From Clostridia bacterium (GTDB lineage Bacteria > Bacillota > Clostridia > Lachnospirales > Lachnospiraceae): a stretch of 42,731 bases of DNA. Of the stretch, positions 33,277 to 41,881 are shown piece after piece (positions within the stretch are counted from its first letter, which is position 1; each line of letters begins with the position of its first letter). The notes beneath the pieces are model-generated. The model made no database searches and was not told the origin of the DNA. It saw nothing but the letters and a program-made list of their open reading frames with translations. The stretch lies in the NCBI GenBank assembly GCA_021201905.1, contig JAJQEA010000013.1:1-42731 (forward strand), given 5' to 3'. The position numbers and the translations under genes were made by a program.

Positions 33277-34212
33277 ATGGAGGAAAAGAGAGAATACAGC
33301 CCGTGTCTGCGGGACAGGAACGGTCTGACGGAAGAGGAGTTCCTGAAAACTTACAATCCCGGCCATTATGCCCGCCCGTCAGTGGCAGCGGATATGGCCA
33401 TTTTCACGGTTACGGACCAGGAGGAATCCAACTACAGGAAGCTTCCGGAAAAGAACTTAAGCGTTCTCCTGATTCAGAGGGGAGGGCATCCCTATCTGGG
33501 ATGCTGGGCCCTGCCGGGAGGTTTTGTGAGGCCGGAGGAGACAACGGAGCAGGCGGCCAGAAGGGAGCTGAGGGAGGAAGCCGGGCTGGACCATGTGTAC
33601 ATGGAACAGCTGTACACGTTCAGCGAACCGGGAAGGGATCCCAGGACCTGGGTTATGAGCTGCTCCTATATGGCATTGGTGGACAGCAGCCAGCTTAAGA
33701 TACAGGCCGGTGATGACGCCGACAACGCCAGATGGTTCCATATTTCCTACCGGCTGACCGATGAACACAGGGAATACAGACGCAGCCAGGATACCGGACG
33801 GGTGGAGTCCGTGGCGCATATACAGCACTATGAACTCAAATTATGGACGGATGATACGGTGCTCTGTTCCGGGATCGAGAAGATAACCGAGAAAAACAGA
33901 CAGGCAGAGACTGTGGAATATAAGATAACAGATAACCGGGGGCTGGCATTTGACCACGCAAAAATCATATCCTATGCCCTGGAACGGCTTCGCGGAAAGG
34001 TGGAATATACGGAATTGGCCCTGCATCTGATGCCTCAGGAATTCACTCTGACCCAGCTGCAGCAGGTATATGAGGTGATTCTGGACAAATGCCTTTTGAA
34101 GCCTGCGTTCCGGCGCAGGATTGCTTCTCTGGTGGAGGAAACGGATTCCTTTACGGAACGGGAAGGCCACCGCCCCTCGCGACTTTACAGGAGGAAATGG
34201 GAGGAATTTTAA
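33277..34212 (+). CDS. Nudix hydrolase with C-terminal winged helix (NrtR-like)
   Basis: ATG 33277 is used; TTG 33268 with AGGAGG 6 bp upstream is a good alternative. About 311 residues. The Nudix box is complete (GFVRPEE, then RRELREEAGL), so the protein should hydrolyse ADP-ribose to AMP and ribose 5-phosphate. Residues about 225-311 (LTQLQQVYEVILDKCLLKPA, FRRRIASLVEE) are the winged helix of NrtR regulators of NAD metabolism. It sits between NADAR and a PARG-type gene. It may act as enzyme, regulator or both, and could bind the 14-bp repeats. Confidence 0.9.
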   Translation: MEEKREYSPCLRDRNGLTEEEFLKTYNPGHYARPSVAADMAIFTVTDQEESNYRKLPEKNLSVLLIQRGGHPYLGCWALPGGFVRPEETTEQAARRELREEAGLDHVYMEQLYTFSEPGRDPRTWVMSCSYMALVDSSQLKIQAGDDADNARWFHISYRLTDEHREYRRSQDTGRVESVAHIQHYELKLWTDDTVLCSGIEKITEKNRQAETVEYKITDNRGLAFDHAKIISYALERLRGKVEYTELALHLMPQEFTLTQLQQVYEVILDKCLLKPAFRRRIASLVEETDSFTEREGHRPSRLYRRKWEEF

Positions 34213-34215
34213 CAT

Positions 34216-35031
34216 ATGGACAGAAAAGCAGTTGCAAGACAGACATTGGACATCATGGAAAAGGGCTGGTATGAGGTTGAGGGAACCATGGTGGAAATCA
34301 GCGCCCGCCAGCAGGCCTCAGTGAAGAACAGCGTGCTTTTTACCCCGGAACAGGGGAAGGAACTGCTGAAGCAATACGGGAAGGCTTCCAAAAGGGCGGC
34401 TGGTTTTAGGAGCTTCACATGGAATTGTTCCACGGTGGACGCCATCCTTAAGCTGGCGGGAGAGGAAGGGCGCAAGTGTGCTGTCCTTAATTTTGCCAGC
34501 GCCAAGAATCTGGGCGGCGGATTCATAAACGGGGCCATGGCCCAGGAGGAAAGCCTGGCCGCATCCAGCTGCCTTTACAAGACACTTACGGCTCACGAAA
34601 CGTATTACAGGGAGAACCGGGCATGCGGTACCATGATTTACACAGATCACGCCATATTTTCGCCGGATGTGGTGTTTTTCCGGGACGGAAGGTTTCGACT
34701 GATGAGGGAACCCGTGGAGGCGTCCGTGCTCACGCTTCCGGCTGTCAATATGGGACAGGTAATCCTGAAGGGGGAAGATGAGGCCGAAGCAGAGCTGGCC
34801 ATGAAGCGCCGCATGAAGCTGGCCCTTGCCATCTTTGCCGTTCGGGGCTGCCGGAACCTGATACTGGGCGCCTACGGATGCGGCGTGTTCCGCAATGATC
34901 CGGTTAAGGTGGCCGGCTGGTGGAAGGAGCTTCTGGGGCAGTATTTTCCCGGCGAGTTTGATACCATTGTATATGCGGTTCTGGACCGTTCCGGCACCCA
35001 GGCGTGCTACAGGGCATTTCAGGATATCTGA
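34216..35031 (+). CDS. PARG-type macrodomain ADP-ribose glycohydrolase (TIGR02452-like)
   Basis: 271 residues. The PARG signature is clear: NLGGGFINGAMAQEESLAAS with GGG and the catalytic QEE. The macrodomain fold follows: LNFASAKNLGG, TMIYTDHAIFSPDV and NLILGAYGCGVFRNDP. Microbial members remove ADP-ribose from ADP-ribosylated targets. It begins 3 bp after the Nudix gene and probably needs it: PARG and NADAR would release ADP-ribose, the Nudix enzyme would recycle it. Confidence 0.93.
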   Translation: MDRKAVARQTLDIMEKGWYEVEGTMVEISARQQASVKNSVLFTPEQGKELLKQYGKASKRAAGFRSFTWNCSTVDAILKLAGEEGRKCAVLNFASAKNLGGGFINGAMAQEESLAASSCLYKTLTAHETYYRENRACGTMIYTDHAIFSPDVVFFRDGRFRLMREPVEASVLTLPAVNMGQVILKGEDEAEAELAMKRRMKLALAIFAVRGCRNLILGAYGCGVFRNDPVKVAGWWKELLGQYFPGEFDTIVYAVLDRSGTQACYRAFQDI

Positions 35032-35076
35032 AATGTGCAGTATCTGAAATGTACATATACAGAGACACAGTACCTA

Positions 35077-35105
35077 TTGACTTTTAAAATGGCCCGTAGT
35101 ATACT
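35077..35105 (+). promoter_or_regulatory. Promoter of the thiamine operon
   Basis: TTGACT (35077-35082), 17-bp spacer, TATACT (35100-35105), about 15 bp before the riboswitch. Confidence 0.7.
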
Positions 35106-35117
35106 TATCCCAACAAT

Positions 35118-35205
35118 AAAAAGGGGTGCTGGAGTGGAATCCGGCTGAGATGGAATAGGTTCTGAACCCTGATACCTGATCTGGATAATGCCAGCGTAGG
35201 AAGCC
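35118..35205 (+). ncRNA. TPP riboswitch (THI element)
   Basis: The conserved blocks appear in order: GGGGTGCTGG, CCGGCTGAGATGG, GAACCCTGATACCTGATC, TGGATAATGCCAGCGTAGGA. This is the thiamine pyrophosphate aptamer. A terminator follows at 35235-35266, so it acts by transcription attenuation on the thiamine-precursor uptake genes. Confidence 0.95.
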
Positions 35206-35234
35206 TGCAGAAGATATAAGTTTTTGTGAGTTTT

Positions 35235-35266
35235 ATCCCGCCCGTACTATCCGGACGGGATTTTTT
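35235..35266 (+). terminator. Riboswitch-controlled terminator
   Basis: ATCCCGCCCG pairs with CGGACGGGAT (one mismatch) around a short loop and is followed by TTTTTT. It lies between the aptamer and the first gene start at 35302. Confidence 0.85.
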
Positions 35267-35301
35267 GATCCACACGATTTGAAGAGAAAAGGAGAAACAA
35301 T

Positions 35302-35598
35302 ATGAACGCAAGCGTAGCAATCCAGTCACTTCCAAAGGCAGCTGATGATGAGGAATTAATCCGCATCGTGGACCAGGTCATCGATTACATCAGGAGCACG
35401 GGGTTAAACTATTATGTAGGTCCCTTTGAGACAACCATAGAAGGGGACTATGACCAGCTGATGGATATTGTAAAAGAGTGCCAGCATATTGCAATCAGGG
35501 CGGGCGCCCCCTCTGTGGCTGCATATATCAAGGTTTCTTACCACCCCGAAGGAGATGTGCTTACCATTGAAAAGAAAGTTACCAAACATCACCAGTAA
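35302..35598 (+). CDS. Thiamine-binding protein (YkoF/MTH1187-like)
   Basis: 98 residues of the ferredoxin-like thiamine-binding fold (DUF77/Thiamine_BP): ASVAIQSLPK at the start, VDQVIDYIRSTGLNYYVGPF, GDYDQLMDIVKECQH. Members bind thiamine or HMP. GGAGAAA before the ATG. It is the first gene after the TPP riboswitch and overlaps the permease gene, fitting thiamine-precursor uptake. Confidence 0.88.
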   Translation: MNASVAIQSLPKAADDEELIRIVDQVIDYIRSTGLNYYVGPFETTIEGDYDQLMDIVKECQHIAIRAGAPSVAAYIKVSYHPEGDVLTIEKKVTKHHQ

Positions 35599-36343
35599 AC
35601 TGTGGTCTGTTTCCGCCATCCTGTCCATCCTCATCCTGTGGCAGCTTTCTGTGTCCCTGGGTCTGGTGGAGGGCTTCATGCTGCCTTCGCCGGTCCAGGT
35701 AGCCGGTGCATTTATGAAGGAGTTCCCGGCTCTCATGGAGAATGCCAGGATTACACTGGCCGAGGCCGGGCTGGGACTGGCTTTGGGAATTGCCACTGGC
35801 TTTGGGGCGGCAGTGCTGATGGACCGGTTTGACAATGCATACAAGGCGTTTTATCCCATCATTGTACTGACCCAGACCGTTCCGGCGGTTGCCATAGCGC
35901 CTCTTTTGGTGCTGTGGTTTGGCTATGAAATGACGCCAAAGGTCATACTCATTGTGATTACCACATTTTTCCCCATCACAGTGGGGCTGCTGAACGGATT
36001 CCGGGCTGCGGACCCGGATGCGGTGAATCCGTTAAAGGCCATGGGAGCAGGCCGGTTCCAGATATTCCGCTATATCAAGCTGCCGGGAGCCATGGGCCAG
36101 TTTTTTTCCAGTCTCAGGATATCTGCCTCCTACGCGGTGGTGGGAGCCGTGATTTCTGAGTGGCTGGGCGGTTTTGGAGGGCTGGGCGTATACATGACAA
36201 GGGTCAAGAAGGCATTTTCCTTTGACAAGATGTTCGCGGTGATTTTCCTCATCTCGGTCATCAGCTTGATTCTGATGTGGGCCGTGGAGCTGCTTCAGAA
36301 AAAATGCATGCCGTGGGAAAACAGTACCGCCAGCCATAAATAA
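35555..36343 (+). CDS. thiX: ThiX-like ABC transporter permease (thiamine precursor)
   Basis: The start is uncertain: ATG 35555 overlaps the previous gene by 44 bp, and TTG 35567 is an alternative. About 262 residues with six membrane segments and the BPD permease motif in NPLKAMGAGRFQIFRYIKLP. SsuC/TauC-type features include TQTVPAVAIAPLLVLWFG. With the riboswitch, ThiY- and ThiZ-like neighbours it should import a thiamine precursor such as formylaminopyrimidine or HMP. Confidence 0.88.
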   Translation: MCLPLKRKLPNITSKLWSVSAILSILILWQLSVSLGLVEGFMLPSPVQVAGAFMKEFPALMENARITLAEAGLGLALGIATGFGAAVLMDRFDNAYKAFYPIIVLTQTVPAVAIAPLLVLWFGYEMTPKVILIVITTFFPITVGLLNGFRAADPDAVNPLKAMGAGRFQIFRYIKLPGAMGQFFSSLRISASYAVVGAVISEWLGGFGGLGVYMTRVKKAFSFDKMFAVIFLISVISLILMWAVELLQKKCMPWENSTASHK

Positions 36344-36387
36344 GACGGGAACATGATACCCGGCGTTACTAAGAGGAGAGATTGAAA

Positions 36388-37474
36388 ATGAGACATAGAC
36401 GCGCAAGTATGCTGCTGGCCTCCCTGTGCATGGGAGTCCTTCTCACCGGGTGCGGCAAAGCCCCGGATTCAGGAGAGAATACCTCCCCTGCCCGGGCCGC
36501 GGAGGATACACGGAATGAGGACGTAAAGGAGGAGAGCGCAGGCCGGAAGGAAGAAGGGGCGGACCAGGACGTCAGAAAGCTGACATTTGTCCTGGACTGG
36601 ACGCCGAACACCAACCACACAGGCATCTTTGTTGTCCGGGAAAAGGGATATTTTAAGGACGCCGGCCTGGAGGTGGAGATCGTGCAGCCGCCGGAAAACG
36701 GGGCGGAGGTGCTTGTTGCTTCCGGAAAGGCTCAGTTTGCAATGTCCTTCCAGGACAGCCTGGCGCCGGCATTTTCAGGGGATAATCCCCTTCCGGTAAC
36801 CGCTGTGGCAGGTGTCATACAGCACAATACATCGGGTATTATTTCCAGGAAGGGAGAGGGAATGGACCGCCCAAGGGGCCTGGAGGGGGAAAAAGTATGC
36901 CACCTGGGACCTTCCTGTGGAAAAGGCCACCATCAGGGATGTGATGGAGGCGGACGGAGGGGATTTTGACAAGGTGGAACTGATTCCCAGCACAGTGACG
37001 GACGAGGTGACGGCCCTCAGGACAAAATCCGTGGATGCCATATGGATTTTCTATGCATGGGCAGGCGTAAAGACAGAGCTGGAAGGTCTGGAGACAGATT
37101 ACGTTGCCTTTGCGGATTTGGATCCTGTATTTGATTTTTATACGCCGGTCATCATAGCCAACAATACGTTCCTGGCGGAAGAACCGGAGACAGCCAGGGC
37201 ATTTCTGGACGCGGTCAGCAGGGGATACCAGTTCGCCATGGAACACCCCCAGGAGGCAGGGGATATCCTGTGCAAGGCAGCGCCGGAGCTGGACCCGGAA
37301 CTGGTAAAGGCCAGCCAGGAATATCTGGCGGACAAGTATCAGGCGGATGCGCCAAAATGGGGATACATTGACCAGGAGCGCTGGGATGCATATTACGCAT
37401 GGCTGAATGAAAACGGTCTTACGGAGACGCCCATTGAGGCGGGAACAGGATATTCCAACGAATACCTGCCCTAA
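36388..37474 (+). pseudogene. thiY: ThiY-like substrate-binding lipoprotein with a +1 frameshift
   Basis: ATG 36388 follows GAGGAGAG. Lipobox LLTGCGK. The NMT1/THI5-like domain starts with LTFVLDWTPNTNHTGIF and EKGYFKDAGLEVEIVQPPEN. After RPRGLEG the frame breaks at a G5 run (36885-36889): deleting one G continues KKYATWDLPVEKATIRDV in the second frame, which runs to 37474 with IWIFYAWAGVKTELEGL. Repaired, the protein has about 360 residues, normal for ThiY. Whether the extra G is real or a sequencing error cannot be told from here. It would deliver a pyrimidine precursor to ThiX. Confidence 0.88.
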
Positions 37475-37520
37475 GGCCAGGGACAGGATATTCCAACGAG
37501 TACCTGCCCTAAGGCCGGGG
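37445..37520. repeat. 38-bp tandem duplication over the end of thiY
   Basis: Positions 37445-37482 and 37483-37520 differ at only two bases. The first copy carries the last codons and TAA of thiY; the second copy, with a second in-frame-looking ending, lies after the stop and before the ThiZ ribosome binding site. Confidence 0.9.
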
Positions 37521-37547
37521 ACGGCAGTGCTGTGCCAGGAGGAGAAC

Positions 37548-38294
37548 ATGGAGCAACTAAAGGTAGAGGGAATCTCAAAATCCTTTGACGGGGAGCCGGT
37601 GCTGGCGGATATATCCATCACCCTGAACAAGGGGGAACTGGTGTCGCTGCTGGGAATCAGCGGAGGCGGCAAGACCACGCTTTTTAATATTATCGCCGGG
37701 CTGTCCAGGCCGGATACAGGGCGCGTCCTTCTGGACGGGGAGGACGTGACCGGGTGTCCGGGACGGGTGAGCTATATGCTGCAGAAGGACCTGCTCCTTC
37801 CCTACCGGACCATAGAGGACAATGTGGCCCTTCCCCTGATTGTAAAAGGTATGAAAAAGCGGGAGGCACGGGAGCAGGCATCCCCCTACTTCCGCCCGTT
37901 CGGACTGGAGGGCACCCAGAAGAAGTATCCGGCCCAGCTCTCCGGGGGCATGAGGCAGAGAGCGGCCCTGCTCCGCACCTATCTGTTTTCAGGCAGCGTG
38001 GCCCTGTTAGACGAACCCTTTTCCGCATTGGACATGCTGACCAAGAAATCCGTCCATGACTGGTATCTGAAGGTGATGGATGAAATCCATCTGTCCACCC
38101 TGTTTATCACCCACAATATTGACGAGGCCATATTGCTGTCCGACCGGATATACCTGCTGACGGGCAGGCCCAGAAGGATAACGGAGGAACTCATTATAAA
38201 GGAGACAAAGCCCAGGGACAGGGATTTCGGCCTTACGGCGGAATTTCTGGAATATAAGAGGCATATACTGAAACATCTTGAGCGGACAGTCTGA
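37548..38294 (+). CDS. thiZ: ThiZ-like ABC transporter ATP-binding protein
   Basis: The start at 37548 follows AGGAGG by 5 bp. 248 residues: Walker A GISGGGKTT (serine variant), signature LSGGMRQRAALLR, Walker B VALLDEPFSALD, H-loop FITHNIDEA. It belongs to the nitrate/taurine/ThiZ importer subgroup and completes the riboswitch-controlled operon. A hairpin with an AT-rich tail follows. Confidence 0.92.
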   Translation: MEQLKVEGISKSFDGEPVLADISITLNKGELVSLLGISGGGKTTLFNIIAGLSRPDTGRVLLDGEDVTGCPGRVSYMLQKDLLLPYRTIEDNVALPLIVKGMKKREAREQASPYFRPFGLEGTQKKYPAQLSGGMRQRAALLRTYLFSGSVALLDEPFSALDMLTKKSVHDWYLKVMDEIHLSTLFITHNIDEAILLSDRIYLLTGRPRRITEELIIKETKPRDRDFGLTAEFLEYKRHILKHLERTV

Positions 38295-38295
38295 A

Positions 38296-38325
38296 GGAGC
38301 CATGACAGTGGTTCCTTATTTTATT
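38296..38325 (+). terminator. Probable terminator of the thiamine operon
   Basis: GGAGCCA pairs with TGGTTCC (one G-U) around TGACAG, followed by TTATTTTATTT. It begins just after the thiZ stop. Confidence 0.6.
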
Positions 38326-38448
38326 TCCGGCATTATGATTCCGGCATAATTCTTTCCTGGTTATACGATGAGGTTGACGGGGACAGGGAAAGAAGATTAT
38401 AATGAATATATTTCAATGAAAAGCCGGGTGCGGAAAAGAGGTACTTGT

Positions 38449-40905
38449 ATGGGTACGAAAAGAGGCAGTGATGAGACAAGCATCTACGTCATAGACAGGG
38501 ATTACAGGCTGGTGTATTTTAACGGCACCCTGAAAGGGCGTTTTAAGGATGTGCGCTGCGGTGATTTCTGTTATGAGAAGCTGTGCGGCGAGGACCGGCC
38601 CTGCCAGGGATGTCCCCTGAACCAGGATACAGATGGGGCTGTCATGTTTTATAACAAAGCTATCCGGCAGTGGGTGGAGGTGGACTCCGGGGACATGGAC
38701 TGGCCGGGCCTGGGGCCATGCCGTGTGATTCTGGTGCGGGAAATCAACGAGAGCAACAAGAACCTCTTTTACAATCTTACCAGCATCTCGGCCTATGACG
38801 AATTGTTTGAGCTGAATTTCACCAGGGACTACTATAAGATACTGTACCATCAGGAAGGCAAGTATGTGATTCCCGCGCCCGAGGGAACCTTAAGCTCCAT
38901 GGTCCGGGATGTGTCGGAACACATGATTCACCCGGGGGACGCCAAACGGTTTTTAGAATTCTGGGAGCCGGAGCGCATCACATCCAGCCTTTTGAACCCC
39001 AACGACAGCCATGTCCTTAAGGGGGAGTTTCGCAAACGGAAGGTGGACAATACCTGGTGCTGGGTGGCGCAGATCGTTGTGCCCATTTTAAAAGGCGCTG
39101 GGGACGAGGACATCGTCATGTGCTTTATCCAGGACATCGACGAGCAGAAACGCAGGGAGGAATCATTGACCCTGGGAAACAAGGAGGCTGAGGAGGGGAC
39201 GGATCCCATCACCGGGCTTTGCAGGAGGCCGGTATTTTTCAGGCAGTCGGATGCCTTTCTGAAACAGGCGGAAAATCCTGAGGATTACTGCCTCATGGCC
39301 ATTGATATCGAGCATTTTAAGCTGTTTAATGACTGGTACGGGCAGGAGGCAGGCGACCGCCTTCTGGCCACGATAGGGAACCTTCTGAAAAAGACACAGG
39401 AAAAGGAGGGCGGCCTGGCCGGGTATATGGGCGGGGACGATTTTGTCATATTGCTTCCCGACGCGCCTGCTGTCCTGCGAAAGCTCCAGGAGGAGATAAC
39501 CAGATACATGAAGGAGCAGGGCGGCACAGCCGGATTTCTTCCGGCCTTCGGCATCTATGGCATTGGCGGCGGGGCCCTTCAAGTCAGCAACATGTACGAC
39601 CTGGCAGTCATAGCCCTGTCATCGGTAAAGGGCAATTACGCCCAGAGGGTCAGCCGGTATGACATTCGCATGAAGCAGAAGCTGGAGGAGGACCACAGGC
39701 TTCTCTCTGAGATACAGAGGGCACTGGAACACGGGGAGATCACCTTTTATGCCCAGCCCAAGTGCAACATGAGGACAGGAAGGATTGTGGGGCTGGAGTC
39801 CCTGGTGCGCTGGAACCACCCGGAGCGGGGGCTCATATCCCCCGGTGCGTTTATCCCCCTTCTGGAGAGCAACGGTCTGGTGACAAAGCTGGATCTGTAT
39901 GTCTGGGAGGAGGTCTGCAAACGTGTAAAAAAGTGGATAGACAGCGGCCACAGGGCGGTCCCCATATCGGTCAACGTATCTAGAATGGACATTTATACCC
40001 TGAATGTGCCCCAGGTATTCCAGGAACTCATAAACCGTTATAGTCTGGATCCCAGGCTCATCGAGATAGAAATCACGGAGAGCGCCTATGTGGAGGAGTA
40101 CAAGGTTATAACAGCCGTGGTGGAGGAACTGCGGTCCGCTGGCTTTACCGTGCTGATGGATGATTTCGGCAGCGGTTACTCATCCCTCAACATGCTGAAG
40201 GACGTGAATGTGGATGTCCTGAAAATTGACATGAAATTCCTGGACATGGACCATGAAAGCATGGGAAAGAGCATGGGAATCCTGGAGGCCATCACCCGCA
40301 TGGCCAATATTGTGGGCATCCGCATGATAGCTGAGGGCGTTGAGAACAAGGAGCAGATGGAGCTGCTTCTGGATATGGGCTGCACCTATGGGCAGGGATA
40401 CTATTTCTACCATCCAATGCCCATTGAGGTGTTCGAGCCGATCCTGTCGGATGAGGCCAACATTGATTTCAGGGGAATCAAGGCGCGCCAGATTGAGCGA
40501 ATCCGTCTTCAGGACCTGCTGAACGGGGACATGGTAAGCGATGCCATAATGAACAACATCCTGGGCGCTGTTGCATTTTACGACTTATACGACGGAAGGC
40601 TGGAACTGCTGAGCGTCAATGAACAGTACTGCTCCGTCACAGGAACCACAGCCGTGGACCTGGAGGAGGTGCGAAAAACTATTCTGGATACCATACTGGA
40701 AGAGGACCAGGACCAGGTGATGGATATATTCAGCCGGGCCAGAGAGAATCCCATAAAGGGAGCGGAGGGGGACATGCGCATCAGGCGCGGGGACGGCACC
40801 CCCATGTGGATGCATCTGAGGGTATTTTTCCTCAGGGAGCAGGACGGCCACTGGCTTTACTACGGAGCCGTAAGCGGCATATCCCGGCAGCAGAGAAACA
40901 TGTAA
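38449..40905 (+). CDS. GGDEF/EAL cyclic-di-GMP protein with N-terminal cysteine cluster and PAS-type sensors
   Basis: ATG 38449 has AGAGG 8 bp upstream; 38416 and 38368 are alternatives. About 818 residues. Residues 1-60 contain five cysteines (CGDFCYEKLC and PCQGCPL), possibly metal or Fe-S. PAS-like sensing follows (about 120-240). The GGDEF domain has GGDDF at 328-332, the EAL domain has ESL (450-452), then DDFGSGYSS and AEGVEN; a C-terminal PAS-like segment ends the protein. EAL residues look complete, so phosphodiesterase activity is likely; the GGDDF site could still be active. A terminator ends the transcript. Confidence 0.9.
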   Translation: MGTKRGSDETSIYVIDRDYRLVYFNGTLKGRFKDVRCGDFCYEKLCGEDRPCQGCPLNQDTDGAVMFYNKAIRQWVEVDSGDMDWPGLGPCRVILVREINESNKNLFYNLTSISAYDELFELNFTRDYYKILYHQEGKYVIPAPEGTLSSMVRDVSEHMIHPGDAKRFLEFWEPERITSSLLNPNDSHVLKGEFRKRKVDNTWCWVAQIVVPILKGAGDEDIVMCFIQDIDEQKRREESLTLGNKEAEEGTDPITGLCRRPVFFRQSDAFLKQAENPEDYCLMAIDIEHFKLFNDWYGQEAGDRLLATIGNLLKKTQEKEGGLAGYMGGDDFVILLPDAPAVLRKLQEEITRYMKEQGGTAGFLPAFGIYGIGGGALQVSNMYDLAVIALSSVKGNYAQRVSRYDIRMKQKLEEDHRLLSEIQRALEHGEITFYAQPKCNMRTGRIVGLESLVRWNHPERGLISPGAFIPLLESNGLVTKLDLYVWEEVCKRVKKWIDSGHRAVPISVNVSRMDIYTLNVPQVFQELINRYSLDPRLIEIEITESAYVEEYKVITAVVEELRSAGFTVLMDDFGSGYSSLNMLKDVNVDVLKIDMKFLDMDHESMGKSMGILEAITRMANIVGIRMIAEGVENKEQMELLLDMGCTYGQGYYFYHPMPIEVFEPILSDEANIDFRGIKARQIERIRLQDLLNGDMVSDAIMNNILGAVAFYDLYDGRLELLSVNEQYCSVTGTTAVDLEEVRKTILDTILEEDQDQVMDIFSRARENPIKGAEGDMRIRRGDGTPMWMHLRVFFLREQDGHWLYYGAVSGISRQQRNM

Positions 40906-40926
40906 TCATACATACGTTCATGAAGC

Positions 40927-40968
40927 AAAAGACGGACCACCGGCTGTATGCCGAAGGCCCGTCTTTTT
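40927..40968 (+). terminator. Rho-independent terminator after the GGDEF/EAL gene
   Basis: AAAGACGG pairs with CCGTCTTT, with an inner CGGC/GCCG helix, and the right arm runs into TTTTT. Confidence 0.85.
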
Positions 40969-40990
40969 CAATGCCTTTACCCTGAACTGT

Positions 40991-41063
40991 CATTGGTAAT
41001 GAATTGCTTTACCAATGTTGTATTCATGCCACCTGTCCGCTATAATGGTTAATGAACGTTAAC
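40991..41063 (+). promoter_or_regulatory. Promoter with two flanking palindromes before the ferredoxin-nitroreductase
   Basis: TTGTAT (41018-41023) and TATAAT (41041-41046), 17 bp apart. A 9-bp inverted repeat CATTGGTAA/TTACCAATG (40991-41017) abuts the -35, and GTTAA-N6-TTAAC (41048-41063) lies just after the -10. Two operators suit an ArsR-type dimer; the ArsR gene downstream is the natural candidate. Confidence 0.6.
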
Positions 41064-41079
41064 GAAAGGAAGTCAGAAT

Positions 41080-41853
41080 ATGAAACAGCACCATGTAATG
41101 ATTGAGACGGACAAGTGCGTTGGATGCGGTATGTGTGCCAAGGTGTGCATGGCCCGCAATATTGTGATAAAAAGTAAAAAAGCGGAAACAGTATTAGATG
41201 ACTGCGTGATGTGCGGGCAGTGCAGCGCGGTCTGTCCCAAAAAGGCTATTTCGGTCAGCGGTTATGACATTGTCTCAAAAGAAAAAAAGGGGGATATCCG
41301 TCTGGATCCCGGTGAAGTGCTGGATGTCATCCGGTTTCGCAGGTCCATCCGCCATTTTAAAGAGGATCCAGTGCCAAAGGAAGTAATGGACCAGATACTG
41401 GAAGCAGGCACCCTTACCCACACAGCCAAAAACATGCAGGACGTATCCTTCACTGTGCTGGCTCAAGAAAAGAGCCGCATAGAGCAGATGGCGGTCAGCC
41501 TGTTCAGAAAAATAAAGCCCATAGCGGACCTGTTTAGCCCCATGGCCAAAAACATGAAAATTGACAGCCATTTTTTCTTTTTTAATGCCCCCATTGTCAT
41601 CGTCATAACGGCAAAAGACAAGACAAACGGCATCCTGGCCGCGCAGAATATGGAATATATCGCAGAAGCCAACGGACTGGGCGTATTATACAGCGGATTT
41701 TTCACAATGGCAGCCAACGCCTCCCGCAGAATCAGAAGGGCGGTGCAGGTGCCAAAAGGAAAGAGGGTGGCAATGACGCTGGTGCTGGGATATCCGGACA
41801 TAAAGTTCCTCCGCTCCCCGCAGCGCAAAAAACCGGAAGTCACATACATGTAA
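41080..41853 (+). CDS. Ferredoxin-nitroreductase fusion protein
   Basis: 257 residues. Two [4Fe-4S] motifs lie at the N-terminus (CVGCGMCAKVC and CVMCGQCSAVCPKK). The remaining ~170 residues are an FMN nitroreductase fold beginning with VIRFRRSIRHFKEDPVPKEV. Such proteins use ferredoxin electrons to reduce nitro or quinone compounds. It has its own promoter with paired palindromes and precedes an ArsR gene and a flavodoxin-type gene, forming a small redox cluster. Confidence 0.92.
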   Translation: MKQHHVMIETDKCVGCGMCAKVCMARNIVIKSKKAETVLDDCVMCGQCSAVCPKKAISVSGYDIVSKEKKGDIRLDPGEVLDVIRFRRSIRHFKEDPVPKEVMDQILEAGTLTHTAKNMQDVSFTVLAQEKSRIEQMAVSLFRKIKPIADLFSPMAKNMKIDSHFFFFNAPIVIVITAKDKTNGILAAQNMEYIAEANGLGVLYSGFFTMAANASRRIRRAVQVPKGKRVAMTLVLGYPDIKFLRSPQRKKPEVTYM

Positions 41854-41881
41854 CACCTATACACAATCACAGGGAGGCAAA

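Noticed and set aside
32551-35031. DarT/DarG-like toxin-antitoxin operon
   Set aside because: No ART-fold or DarT toxin gene lies in the operon; only removal enzymes are present.
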